Origin: Impatiens glandulifera | Taxonomy: Eukaryota; Streptophyta; Magnoliopsida; Ericales; Balsaminaceae | Direction: 5' to 3' | DNA length: 64,000 bases | Assembly (NCBI RefSeq): GCF_907164915.1 | Contig: NC_061862.1 | Location: forward strand, 36,271,522 to 36,335,521 | Part shown: in pieces, positions 31,131-42,464 of the stretch | How positions within the stretch are numbered: position 1 is the stretch's first letter | How the letters are laid out: each line of letters starts with the position of its first letter | Position numbers and translations under genes: made by a program | The notes under the pieces: generated by a model | What the model was told of the DNA's origin: nothing | Seen by the model: only the letters and a program-made list of their open reading frames with translations | Database searches by the model: none

Positions 31131-32608
31131 CTATTTGGACAGCCAAAATAAACAGATATGAAAAAGCATAGGAAAAAGTATCATATTAGATTACATTACA
31201 ATCCTCAACAGCCAAAGCAAACAGATACGAACAAGTATATATAGATATGAGATTATAATCCTAGATTTGGACAGCCAAATTTAACAGATATGAACAAGCA
31301 TAGGAAAGATTACCTACCTATCACACAGTTGCGATGGAATCGGCGAAGAATGGAGAAGAAGATAATAAGAGGAATCGAATGAAATGACGATCAAGGGACG
31401 ATCAGGAGGAGACCTGGTGAGATTCAAATTTGAGAATTTACTAAACATAAACCACGATTTGAACAACGAAAGCAAACATGTATGAAAAATGACATAACGT
31501 ACAGTGGCGGCGAAGGATGAAGCAGCTACCTGGCTATGAGGTTGAAGATGAAGAAATTCAGAGGAAGATTTTCCTGACCTTCGTTTGGTAAACAGTCTAA
31601 GCAATCAGCATGGCTAGCGATATATATACGCTGCGCTCCGCCATTTCTCTCTCTACTGTCTTTCTTACAAATTTAAATTCAAATTAAAAATTATAAAAGA
31701 ATAAATAAAAATGGGATTGTCTTTTCTTTTACCAAATTATTGCGCTCACACTTATTAACTCATTTTAGAGTAAGCTTCTGTCACTTAATCACTATTTTTA
31801 ATAAAAGTTTCCAATCCTAAATAATACCCAAAGTGTTCATTTACATTTTCATATTCTTCCATTTTTTCCTCTTAAAACTTTTTTTTTTTTCTAAGACAAC
31901 AAATATCACACTCTTTTCAAATAAAATAATTTATGTAGGTATTTATATAAGTATGACATATATTTATATAATTGTTATTAACCATAACAATCAAAATTAC
32001 CGTATTTAATAGAAGGGACCTATATTATATATTACATGTCACATTTTACCTAGTAAATAAAATATAAACAGCACTTAATATTTCGTATGGAATTAGAGTG
32101 TGTTTGCATTAGCAACGTAAGAGAGAACATCCATGTTATTTTAGACAAATTTGCTAACAATTATCTATCTTTTTCAATATTATTGAGCTAGTTGATTAAA
32201 TTAATTACACCCATAGATAAAAAGGGTGAACAGCTAAATTATTTTAATTTAAAGACGATAAAGACGATAGACTTTCACTTAAAAGTGTTAAAAAAAATGA
32301 ATAAAAGATAATTTCAATATTACAATTACATATATCAATAATTTCAAGTTGGCTTTAATTGACATATGTAACCTTTTTTTCACACTTCTCTATCAAACCG
32401 AATAAAATGTTTTAAGATACTAGTCATTTTTCAGTTTTGAAAAGTCGTCACTTATCTTAAAACAAATAAAAGTAAGAAATTATGGGCAAGTGTTCAGTCA
32501 CATTTAGGGAATACTTATACTACTTCGTCTACAAAACATTACGGGAGGACAGTAACAAAGCGCATAAACGGTGCACCGTAAGTGTTTGTCGGAAGATAAT
32601 CTCTACTC
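31131..32608. repeat. Right copy of the 1.5-kb direct repeat flanking the M/T insertion
   Basis: Matches 14,307-15,848 from ACTATTTGGACAGCC to GGAAGATAATCTCTA, then continues into DNA that the left copy lacks and that U2 has in the same place (57,994 onward). Contains the 96-codon minus-strand frame again (31,314-31,604). Confidence 0.75.
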
Positions 32609-33071
32609 ATTAATATATTGTTGAGAAAATATTTAATATAAACACACGATAAAGAAAATATAAAAAAATGTGTTCAATAATAACAAAGAACACAATATAT
32701 AACAAGTTTCGGCCAACAATGCCTACATCCTCGTGGAGTCGTCAATTCTATTATTTCCATGGAATATTGGTCCACGTAACTCTATATTAAAATGTCTATT
32801 TATAGGAGTACATTAAAAACCTAAAAGACTAAACTAATATTATAAGCCCAATAAAAGTTTAAAGCTCATAATATATAAACTCTAATAAAATATGAGCCAA
32901 AACGTCAACATATATTTAACATAAAACTTTTGATTTTGCCATTCAAAAATTCGTGAGCTCTAAACTATTTCGTAATTTTATTTTTATATTTTCTATATTT
33001 TTGAGAGATACGAAAAAAATAAGAACCGTGTTAACGAAAATATAGATAATGATATAAGTTAATAATTTTTA
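32609..33071. other. AT-rich spacer left of the Mutator-like element, U1
   Basis: No gene seen. Same sequence in U2 (57,994-58,460). Confidence 0.5.
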
Positions 33072-34088
33072 GGGCAAATTATATGGCCGACCCAAATTAC
33101 TTAGATTGTTTACTTCTAGTCTTTAAATTCTTTTTTTAAAACAAATCACCCTTTAGATTTTTAAAAAGGATCACGAATGACTCATCTGTCAATTTTTTCG
33201 TTAGGTTTAACGACTCTAACAAAAATCATCGCCGCCAAATTCTTTTTCTTATTTCCTCGTGCTGCCACCACAACCACCGCTTGTTGCGGTTACATAGTCA
33301 ATTTGAGCAAGGACACAATAGTTGTTTTTCACCACCACCTTCTTCAAGGCCTCATTAATAAATACATTCGTCTCTTTAATCTCTTTTTCTATCACCTCTA
33401 ACTTCTAAAACGCTTCGTTCTGCTCACTTTCACAACCTCCACTTGAGCCATCACAGTCGTCACTCTCATCTCCGTCAGCCTGTCTCATTCCTCTATTTTC
33501 TCTCTCTCTCATCGATTGAATTCCTCTTTAGAAATAGTTATTTGTGTCCCGATTTAGATGTGAAACAATTTCTTCGCATCCTCGAGCTCCAACGTCACCT
33601 CTTTCACAAACATAATATTCACAACTTTCACTTTCTCAACTTTCTCTTGCAGATATCCAATCTCGGGTTGAGTATGAGCAAATTGTGATTTGAAGCCTTT
33701 AGCAAGTTCGGGATGATACTCGTTCTTCAAGGAATTTAATTTCTTAGCCGACTCTTCAATGTAAGATTTATAAGTTTTCTGATTAAGGATGTTCTTTTCC
33801 GCAAAGATCTTCATTTTCTCTTCAAGAAAATGGTTACCAACGATTCGCGAAGTTGGGTGATTTCGTCTGAAATCTCTCTAACTTTTGCAACATTCAATCA
33901 ACACGAACTCCGCTTCAGACAAGATCTTGGCGTTGACAATTTTCTAGAGCGGTTAGACATAATAAAAGAAATTGACGGAAGGGCCATTTGTGACTCTTTC
34001 TAAAATTTTGAGGGACGATTTATTTTAAAAAATAATTTAAATGTTAAAGTAAGCGATTAGAGTAATTGTAGGCTCATTTAATTTTCCC
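33072..34088. mobile_element. Mutator-like element with long terminal inverted repeats
   Basis: The first and last roughly 145 bases are inverted repeats of about 75% identity by eye (left GGGCAAATTATATGGCC; right end, complemented, GGGAAAATTAAATGAGCC; both later hold CTTTAAATT or CATTTAAATT, AAAACAAATC or AAAATAAATC, and GTCAATTT). The flanking 9-mers are TAATTTTTA (left) and TACCTTTTA (right), similar at 7 of 9 bases, as expected for an old 9-bp Mutator target duplication. No transposase. The interior has different composition and may be captured host sequence. U2 copy: 58,461-59,492. Confidence 0.65.
33554..33960 (-). pseudogene. Possible captured gene fragment inside the Mutator-like element
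   Basis: On the minus strand from about 33,950 to 33,554 there is coding-like sequence: EAEFVLIECC, then after a stop REIS-type text, then 33,814-33,554 reading KIFAEKNILNQKTYKSYIEE, SAKKLNSLKNEYHPELAKGF, EKVEKVKVVNIM and VTLELEDAKKLF. It is charged and probably alpha-helical (coiled coil). U2 keeps the same frame with few changes. Source gene not recognised. May be chance, but codon pattern and conservation across the duplication are suggestive. Confidence 0.35.
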
Positions 34089-34202
34089 TACCTTTTATAT
34101 GTATTTGATGCGTCTTAATTCGACTCGCCATGTATCCTAGTTCTAATTAAAACAACCCATTTTTTTGTACTTCTCACAATTAATTATAATTATCCTCAAA
34201 GC

Positions 34203-34330
34203 CCCACCAAGGTAACATAGTGATAAGAGTCGACTTAAGAGACTAAAAGGTCAAGGATTCGATTTCATCTTGAAGCGTTTTAAGTTTAAGTAGGGGTAAT
34301 GGTTGTGTGTGTCATGCTAATTCTTCTTTA
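34203..34330 (+). mobile_element. tRNA-derived SINE, single copy
   Basis: CCACCAAGGTAACA then A box TAGTGATAAGAG (34,218-34,229), B box GGATTCGATTT (34,255-34,265), then GAAGCGTTTTAAGTTTAAG. Same family as each arm of the fold-back at 13,553. Ends in a T/A-rich tail. U2 copy at 59,606. Confidence 0.65.
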
Positions 34331-35160
34331 ATTCTAAAAAAATATAACTATCCTCATGACACATAGATCAATACTAAATTCTAGTTGTGCATGCATATTA
34401 ATATGAAATATGAAATTGTATTATAAACAAGATTGAGGTTCACAATTGATTAATAATGCTTCTAATAGGTTTAACGTGATCTTCTATCAACCTAGCTAGG
34501 ACAAGCTCATTTAATGGCGAAATCATATTTGAATTTTTTTAGAGCCTCTCTTTTTTCTCCAATACTCTATATAGGATCAATTATGGGATAAGCCCACGGG
34601 CTAGGGCAGTCCACTCTAAGGCAACTCATTTATTTAAACAAAATAAAAGATTTAGGTAATTTACAGGAAATTTGACGAAATGACCCTATTAAGATGTGAA
34701 ATTTGAAAAATAACCAAGGTCAATAATGTTTTAAAAAATGATATTTTAAGCCAGTGAAATGTCCATTTTGTCCTTAATATCCCTTTTTGGGGGTTTGGGG
34801 GTGTCAAATTTCTTCTGTTCATCTTCTCCCTCTCTCTAAATCCTAAACATCAGTAGTAACGTTTTACGTTCATCCCCACGACTGTCAACTTCTCGTTCAA
34901 CATCAGTAGTGGTTTCTCCCTCACTCATTGCATTGATCCTTAAATATCTCTTTTGCATTCTTCCTGAATCTCTCTTTCGCATTCTCCCTCTCCAACTTTC
35001 TGTTCAACATCAATAGCGGTTTCTCCTTCACTCACTACATATTCAATGGGTATGTTATATGTGAATTTTATGTTATAGTTGGTTTGTGGCGAGCATGTAT
35101 GTATTTGTTAGTGACCTGAATACTATGAATCGTAAAGAATATTATAGTTGTTTCGTCACA
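34331..35160. other. Spacer, U1
   Basis: No gene. Includes a pyrimidine-rich stretch (34,795-35,040) with repeated CATCAGTAGT and GGTTTCTCCCTCACTCA, like a 5' UTR or minisatellite. Confidence 0.45.
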
Positions 35161-35176
35161 ATTATATATGTATTGG

Positions 35177-35302
35177 TTCGTGACACGAATTGTATAGTGC
35201 ACGACGCAAATTGTATAGTTTGTGCCGCAAATTATATAGTTTGTGACGTGTGTTGTATAGTGCGTCACACGAATTGTATAGTGCGTCACGCGAATTGTAT
35301 AG
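35177..35302. repeat. 21-bp minisatellite, six units
   Basis: Six units of the type GTGCGTCACACGAATTGTATA. U2 has three units at 60,582-60,644, a difference of exactly 63 bases. In frame it reads as 7-residue repeats (NCIVRHA), but nothing else supports coding. Confidence 0.8.
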
Positions 35303-35699
35303 TATTATCCATTCACTATTTTCAATTATTTTCAACTGCAGCTCATAACGTAATTATTTTCTATGATGGAGAGTGGTTATAGAAATTGATGATCCCGGTG
35401 TATTCCTGAATCCTGATGTTTTATTAGGATGTCTTTGAAAGTCAAAATAAAATATTAGTAAATAAAATCGAAGAATGAGAAAAATTCTCATGTTTGCGTC
35501 TGAATGAGGGGTTAGTAATTGGGTTGCTAGTACCAGAGTAGAACTTTGTTGGGTCAAATTATTTTGACTAAGTGTTGAAATAATTTAACCATTAGAATTT
35601 TGATGATGAAATGACTTATGCGTTTTGATGCAGGTGTATCGAAATTATATTTCATAAGACTTGGTTCTAATGAGGCTCATTATACCGATTATGGCATTA

Positions 35700-37110
35700 G
35701 ATGCATAGAATTAGACGTACAGTCTAACTCAATGGAGTTAGACGTGCAGTCTAATGAATGCATAGAATTAGATGTGCAGTCTAACTCAACGGAGTTAGAC
35801 GTGCAGTCTAATGAATGCATAGAATTAGACGTGTGCAGTCTAACTCAACGGAGTTAGACGTGCAGTCTAATAAATGCATAGAATTAGACGTGCAGTCCAA
35901 CTCAGCAAAGTTAGACGTGCAGTCTAATGAATTCTCGAATTAGACGTGCAGTCTAATAGACATTCGGAATTAGACGTGCATTCTAACTCAGCGGAGTTAG
36001 ATGTGCAGTCTAATATATCTACGGAATTAGACGTGCAGTCTAACTCAGCGGAGTTAGACGTGTAGTCTAATATATTTGCAATTAGACAGATAGTCTAATT
36101 TATATGGAATTAGACGGACAGTGTAATATATTCGAAATTAGACGTGTAGTCTAATATATTTGCGGAATTAGACGTGCAGTCTAACTCAGTGGAGTTAGAC
36201 GTGCAGTCTAATATTTGTGCGGAATTAGACGTGTAGTCTAACTCAGTGGAGTTAGAGGTGCAGTCTAATAGATTGTGAAAGTTAGACGTGAGTCTAACTC
36301 CTTCAAACAAGTCTGAGGAAGAACCGGAATTAGACGTGCAGTCTAATGGTTAGTGAATAATTAGACGGGTAGTCTAATGCATTATGAAAGTTAGACGTGA
36401 GTCTATTTCCTTCAGACAAGTCTGAGGTAGAACCGGAATTAGACGTGCATTCTAACTCAGTGGAATTAGACGTGCAGTCTAATATATCTACGGAATTAGA
36501 CGTGCAGTCAAACTCAACGGAGTTAGACGTGCAGTCTAATATATTTGCAATTAGACGGATAGTGTAATTTATATGGAATTAGACGGACAGTCTAATATAT
36601 TCGGAATTAGACGGACAGTCTAATTTATTCGAAATTAGACGTGTAGTCTAATATATTTGCGGAATTAGACATGCAGTCTAACTCAGCGGAGTTAGACGTG
36701 CAGTCTAATATTTGTGCGGAATTAGACGTGCAGTCTAACTAAGTGGAGTTAGAGGTGCAGTCTAATAGATTGTGAAAGTTAGACGTGAGTCTAACTCCTT
36801 CAAACAAGTCTAAGGTAGAATCGGAATTAGACGTGCAGTCTAATGGTTAGTGAATAATTAGACGGGTAGTCTAATGCATTGTGAAAGTTAGACGTGAGTC
36901 TATTTCCTTCAGACAAGTCTGAGGTAGAACCGGAATTAGACATGCAGTCTAACTCAGTGGAGTTAGACGTGCAGTCTAATGGTTATTGGATAATTAGACG
37001 GGTAGTCTAATTAGTGAAAGTTAGACGTAAGTCTAACTCCTTTAGACAAGTCTGAAGTGATTGTAATTAGACATAAGTCTAATTCTATTAGACTAGGCGG
37101 TCTAATACAC
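35700..37110. repeat. Expanded palindromic array in E1 5' LTR with 469-bp higher-order repeat
   Basis: Same TTAGACGTGCAGTCTAA units as in E0. The block starting AATATATCTACGG at 36,012 is repeated at 36,481 in the same internal order (tatatctacgg, tatatttgcaattag, tatatggaattag, ttccttcagacaag), giving a higher-order period of 469 bases present once in the other three LTRs. Confidence 0.85.
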
Positions 37111-37776
37111 TCTGTTTTTAGACGGGGATATTTGAATTTCATTAGACTGATTTTCACAATCTGTCTAACTGAAATACGTCTAATGCTCAGCTTAAGCAGT
37201 ATGCTTGAAGCTAGCACCCGCCTACCCACGTACTATAGCTGTACCCTACTCCTGTTCCACTTTTTAGTGAATATCAGTACAAAAACTATACGCAACCAAC
37301 TAACGAATGCCACGTAAGAGAATTTTCCTCATATTACTTATTTTGCAGGTACATCTCTGATGGAATATTCGTCGCACTACCAGTGTTGTATGGCCACGAT
37401 CCTTGTGTTCAGAACCTGCTATGTACAATGGAGGCATTCCAATGGAAGAGTGCCACGTATCATTCTAAAAGATTCGACCGTTAGCTCCTGCTCAATATTT
37501 AACAAATCTTAAAGACAATGGACAATCTGGCTTACGAACTGCCAATTTTTACAATCTTGTTTGCTGATATTCAAGAGAGAGAAATCAAGCCTTTGAATAT
37601 TCATACTATGAAGCTGCTTTCCTGATTGTATTGTGTGTGAATCAAGAAAGAACTAGAATCAAAAACACCTTTAGCTGAGTGATATTCTTCATCTTGTAAT
37701 TGAATAGAGTGTGTTCTGTTCAATAGTGAGCTAAGTGTGTGCAAACTGTATTTGATTCTAATCATATTATAGTGAA

Positions 37777-37945
37777 TCCTTCCGGTGGTTGGAAGAAGGG
37801 GTGACGTAGGAGAGTTTCTCTGAACATCCATAAACAAACAACTATGTTATTTCTTTTCTGTCATCTTTTCATCTTTCATCTTGAGCTTCAAACCCAAGTA
37901 AATAATTCCGCCTTGAATCTGTTTCAAGTGTTTGCGTAGAATAGA
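37777..37945 (+). promoter_or_regulatory. Conserved LTR hairpin module, E1 5' LTR
   Basis: CTTCC/GGAAG, GGGGTGACGTAGGAG, GGAG/CTCT and CTTGAA/TTCAAG in order. The second stem has one changed base (CTCT for CTCC). Confidence 0.5.
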
Positions 37946-38047
37946 AAACGAACTAAATCTCTAACAGGATTTCTTTCAACCCATTTTTCATAAGCCTTCA
38001 TCCATAGCTAGACCCCCATCTCTATCGATAAAGCTGATCCTATCAAT

Positions 38048-38060
38048 TGGTATCAGAGCC
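38048..38060 (+). promoter_or_regulatory. tRNA-Met primer-binding site of E1
   Basis: TGGTATCAGAGCC, perfect match to the common plant copia site, two bases after the LTR end. Confidence 0.9.
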
Positions 38061-38094
38061 TTATTTATATTCTCAAGCATCAAGAACCTGAAGC

Positions 38095-39290
38095 ATGTCT
38101 ATCATCAATGAAATTCTTATTCTGTCAAAGGACAACTACGAATATTGGATGATGAGAATGCAAGTTCACTTGGCTTCTCTTGACTATGATATGTTGAGCG
38201 TTATTACTGATGGCCCCATAAAGATTTCGAAGCCAAGAAGTGAGTGGACCTCTGAAGATAAGATGACCAACAACCTGGATAATGTTGCTAAGAATATTTT
38301 GTACCAGTCGATCAACATGAATGTGTTCTATGAAATCAAGTCCTGTTCCTCTGCTAAAGAGATATGGGATAAGCTGAATCAGATCTACGGTAGAGGTATT
38401 CAAGCAAAGAAGGACCAGAAAGCGTTCATATACAATGAAAACAAATCCAGATGGGCCGATAGTGATTCAGAGGAATCTCCTGCAGAAAAAGAGAATGAAG
38501 CTGTCACATGTCTGATGGCAGATGACCAATCCAAGGTAAATAATATCTCTGCACCAGAATTTACAAACGAGGAGTTAACTAATTCACTCAATGAAATGGC
38601 TATTGAGTACAAGAAGTTAACTAACTCTTTTTATGAAATGAAAGTTAAATATGAATCAACTGTTCTTCCCTCTAACAAAGAATCTGAATCAAACATTTTT
38701 GATGAAAACTTAATAGAGATTTCATCTTAGAATGAGATGCTCAAAGAATAGATTCAAATTCTTTCATCTAAAAATAAGAGATTAAACTATGTATTCAGTG
38801 CATGGACAAGATCAGGAGATGCTGTCAAACATCAGATCAGCATATTGAAACCTGCTGGATCTAGATCCGGATTGGGATTTGACAGAAATGACCATAACCT
38901 GTCATGCAATAAGTCCAACTCATCTGACAAGTTTAAGCCAATAAGTTTTGTCAAAGGGAGTATGACTAACATTGAATTAGATTCTATCCATGAAGAAGTT
39001 GCTTTCAAAAATGAAATAGTTTATGTTCCGCCTACTGTTAGTTGGCTTAAGAATAAGCTAGAAGCAGCTAATAAGTCTGGCAAGTTAAAACCTGATTCTA
39101 AGTCAAATAGTTTTAAAAGAAAATCTTCTTCGAAAGTTAAAAGATTAGTGGCTAGCAGAAAGTCGTCTGCTAAGTCAAAAACATACGCATTAATTACAGC
39201 ACAAAATGGGAAATCCATCAGAATAACTCAAATATGGATTCCTAAGGGACTGATTAACCGAGGACTCAATTGAAAGTGGGTACCAAAAGA
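38095..39290 (+). pseudogene. Copia gag of E1, with central deletion
   Basis: ATG 38,095; N-terminal UBN2 part (SKDNYEYWMMRMQVHL, SCSSAKEIWDKLNQIYG). Then, at GRGIQAKKDQK, it jumps to an acidic spacer (SEESPAEKENEAVTC). The second half of the UBN2 domain and the zinc knuckle seen in G are absent. E2 has the same structure, so the deletion belongs to the E family. Stops at 38,728 and 38,749 interrupt a coiled-coil-like region (NEMLKE, ILSSKNKRLNYV). A further frame 38,845-39,273 (SRSGLGFDRND, KSNSFKRKSSSKVKRL) leads to protease. Without nucleic-acid-binding knuckles E may depend on another element for packaging. Confidence 0.8.
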
Positions 39291-39294
39291 TTAT

Positions 39295-39661
39295 AAAAAT
39301 TTATTTATGTAGGTACAAATAAACGAAGGACTAGAGGAATCTGTATGGTATCTTGATAACGAATGTCCAGGCATATGATAGGAAACAGAAGGCTTCTCAC
39401 TGATATATCAGATTGCTTTGACCTAAGATCACGTTTGGTGACAACAAGAAAGGTAAGACCATGGGTAAGGGTAAGATTATCCGTGGTAATCTAACTATAA
39501 ATGGTGCGCTGCTTGTTGACAATCTGTGCTATAATTTGATCAGCATTAGTCAATTATGTGATAATGGTTTGTCAGTAGATTTTCAAACTCATGCATGTCT
39601 GGTTAAAGATCAAGATGGAAACATTTTATTGACTAGAAGTAGAGTAGGAAACTCATAAAAA
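39295..39661 (+). pseudogene. Copia protease of E1, broken
   Basis: Active-site region WYLDNECPG instead of WYLDSGCS: the Asp is kept but the Ser-Gly is lost, and a frameshift follows. The later part is in frame 39,461-39,658 (KGKIIRGNLTINGALLVDNL, CYNLISISQLCDNG), ending at a TAA at 39,656. Confidence 0.8.
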
Positions 39662-40702
39662 ATGAATTGGCAAAAAGAGTCTTCTGATCCTATGTGCATG
39701 ATTGCCAAGAATGAACAGAAATGGTTATGGCATAAACGTTTGAACCATTTAAATTTTAAGACAATCAACAACATCTATTCAAACAATTTAGTTATCTGTT
39801 TGCCTAAACTTCAGTTTTCGAAGGACAAGATATGCATTGCTTGCCAGTTAGTCAAACAAGGCAGGTCATCGTTAAAAAGTAAAGGGAAATCACAATCCAG
39901 CCATATCCTAAAACTTTTACATATGGATCTGTTTGGTCCAATTCCTGTAAAGAGTATAGGAGGAATGAGATTTGCCCTAATTATTATTGATGATTTTTCT
40001 CGATTTACATGGGTTGCATTTTTACCATCAAAAGATAAAACTGCTGAAAATTTGATTAGAATATTTAAAGGAATTCAGAATCAGAAATCTTTAAATATTA
40101 CGTGCATTAGAAGTGATCAGGGAACTGAGTTCACTAACAGATACCTATCATCTTATCTCGAGGAGACTGGAATTAGGCACAAGTTGTCTAGTGCCAAAAC
40201 TCCACAGCAAAACGGCATTGCTGAGAGAAGAGTGAGAACTCTAAATGAAGTAGCGAGATCTATGCTTGCAGAATCAGATGTACCTCGGAGGTTCTAGGCG
40301 GAAGCCATTAGTATTGCCTGCTATACACAAAACCGGTCAAAAATTAACAAACGTTTTGATAAAACTCCCTATGAACTGTATTATGGGAGAATTCCCACAG
40401 TTTCTTATTTCAAGATATTTGGGTGTAAATGTTTTATCCATAACAATGGAAAGGTTTATTTGACCACTTTTGATGCTAAAGGAGATGAGGGATTCATGTT
40501 GGGATACTCATCAGTAAGCAAGGCTTACAGAGTATACAACAAAAGAACACAGACTGTTGAAGAATCCCTCCATGTAGTGTTTGATGAGCCTGTTGAGAGC
40601 AAATCTAATGAACCCATTGATCTTGCTGACAGACTAAAAGCGACTAGTCTTGAGTCTGTAAGTGAAGAAGAAGAAACTTGGATAAGCGGATGCTCTGTCT
40701 GA
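39662..40702 (+). pseudogene. Copia integrase of E1
   Basis: Zinc-binding N-terminus with WLWHKRLNHLNF and CIACQ. The core has all three catalytic acids: LHMDLFGP, IRSDQGTEF, TPQQNGIAERR. One in-frame TAG at 40,295 stands where integrases have Trp (VPRRF-stop-AEAI). The same frame continues to 40,702 through KTPYELYYGRIP and DEGFMLGYSSVSKAYRVY. It would insert the cDNA if read through. The best preserved integrase in the window. Confidence 0.85.
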
Positions 40703-42464
40703 TCCAGTGGCTGATCCGTTTGAAGTTCAACCAGACTTACAAACTCCTGTTCAACAAGAAGTTGAAAGTTTATACGTCGTGGAGTCACCTGTTCAGATGA
40801 CCAATCCCCTTGGATCCAACATCAAATGGAATAGAAATCACCCACCATAATTGATCATCGGAAATCCTTTCTTTTCTCGAAGGACAAGACGTCAACTGAT
40901 GGATGAAATGGCCAACTCTACATTTATTTCTCAGATTGAACCCAAGAAAATTGGTGAAGCTATAGTTGATCCAGATTGGATCAATGCTATGTAGGAGAAG
41001 TTAAACCAATTCGCGAGAAATAAAGTGTGGTATCTTACTCCTAGACCAACTGACAAGTCAGTTATAGGAACGAGATGGGTCTTTAGAAACAAGCTTAGTG
41101 AAGATGGTTTAGTCATTAGAAATAAAGCTCGTTTAGTTGCTCAAGGATACAGACGAGAGGAAGGTATCGATTTTGATGAGTCTTTTGCACCAGTTGCAAA
41201 ACTAGAGGCAATTAGGATCTTCCTAGCATATGCATCATTTAAGAATTTTAAAGTTTTTCAAATGGATGTGAAAAATGCATTTTTAAATGGAAAATTAAGT
41301 GAAGAAGTATATGTTGAGCAACCCCCTGGATTTGTAGATCATGTTTTGCCAAATTATGTTTATAGGCTTGATAAAGCATTGTATGGTCTGAAACAAGATC
41401 CTAGAGCTTGGTACGACACATTAACCAAATTCTTGTTTGATCATGACTTTGTTGTTGGAACTGTGGATAAAACCTTGTTTAGATTTACTAAAGATTCTCA
41501 CATTCTACTTGTTCAAATATATTTTGATGACATTATTTTTGGTTCAACTAACCCCAAATTGTGTGAGAAGTTTTCTAAGCTGATGCAGGACATGTTTGAA
41601 ATGAGCATGATGGGAGAATTGACATTCTTCCTTGGGCTTCAGGTCCGTCAACTAGAAAATGAAACCCTTATCAACCAGGCCAAATACACCAAAGAACTGC
41701 TAAAGAAGTTTGGTTTAAAGAACTGTTCTGCAGCAACTACTCCAATGAGCTCTTCTAATAAATTGGATAAAGATGAAGGTGGCCAAAGTGTCGATGTAAT
41801 AGCATATAGAGGACTCATCGGATCCTTGTTGTATATAACTGCTAGCAGGCCAGACATTCAATTTGTTGTTGGTGTTTGTGGCAGATTTCATACTGATCCT
41901 AAACTCTCTCACTTTACTGCTGCTAAACGTATTCTTAAATACTTAAAGGGAACTCAAAATGTGGGACTATGGTATCCGAAGGATTCCAGTTTCAATTTAA
42001 CTAGTTTCTCAGATGTAGATTATGCAGGGTGAAAAATTGATAGAAAAATCACAAGTAGAACTTGCTAGTTCCTTGGTGATCGTCTAATCTCATGGTTCAA
42101 CAAGAAGCAGACGTCAGTTGCCACGTCTACAGCTGAAGCAAAGTATCTTGCAGCTAGAAGCTGTTGCTCCCAAGTTCTGTGGATTCAACAACAACTCAGG
42201 GATTATGAGATTGAGGCTGATGAATCTCCAATTTTCTGCGACAACACGAGTGCTATCGCAATCACCTACAATCCAGTTCTGTATTCTCGAACAAAGCATA
42301 TTGGAATCAGGTATCACTTCATCCGAGAACACGTCAACCAGAAGCAAATTCGTCTTGAACATGTTCCTACAGATCAACAAACCGCAAACATCTTCACGAA
42401 ACCCCTACCGGAAGCTAAGTTTTCTCATTTTAGAAACATGTTAGGTCTTGTTGATCTTGTTTAA
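40703..42464 (+). pseudogene. Copia reverse transcriptase and RNase H of E1
   Basis: After a frameshift at about 40,690 and a TAG at 40,992, a 335-codon frame (41,025-42,032) covers [50 protein letters not shown] and the catalytic box YFDD (about 41,521), a valid variant of YVDD. RNase H follows with stops at 42,030 and near 42,066 (TSTAEAKYLAARSCCSQ, FCDNTSAIAI, TKHIGIRYHFIREHV) and ends at 42,464. SIRE-like lineage by motif wording. Few changes separate this from an open frame. Confidence 0.85.

Larger units (their letters stand above)
35547..38045 (+). repeat. 5' LTR of full-length copia element E1
   Basis: TGTTGGGTCAAATT to CCTATCA, 2499 bp, followed by a primer-binding site. About 600 bases longer than its own 3' LTR because the palindrome array has been expanded. 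Flanking bases on the left are AACTT and on the right of E1 TTTCC, so there is no target duplication. Confidence 0.9.

Noticed and set aside
33177..33401. 74-codon plus-strand ORF in the Mutator-like element
   Set aside because: Starts inside the inverted repeat, low-complexity Phe/Leu/Thr-rich, no sign of selection. Shadow of the opposite strand.
35086..35382. 98-codon ORF with NCIVRHA repeats
   Set aside because: Arises from the 21-bp minisatellite (multiple of three). The non-repeat part has no homology and U2 differs in unit number.
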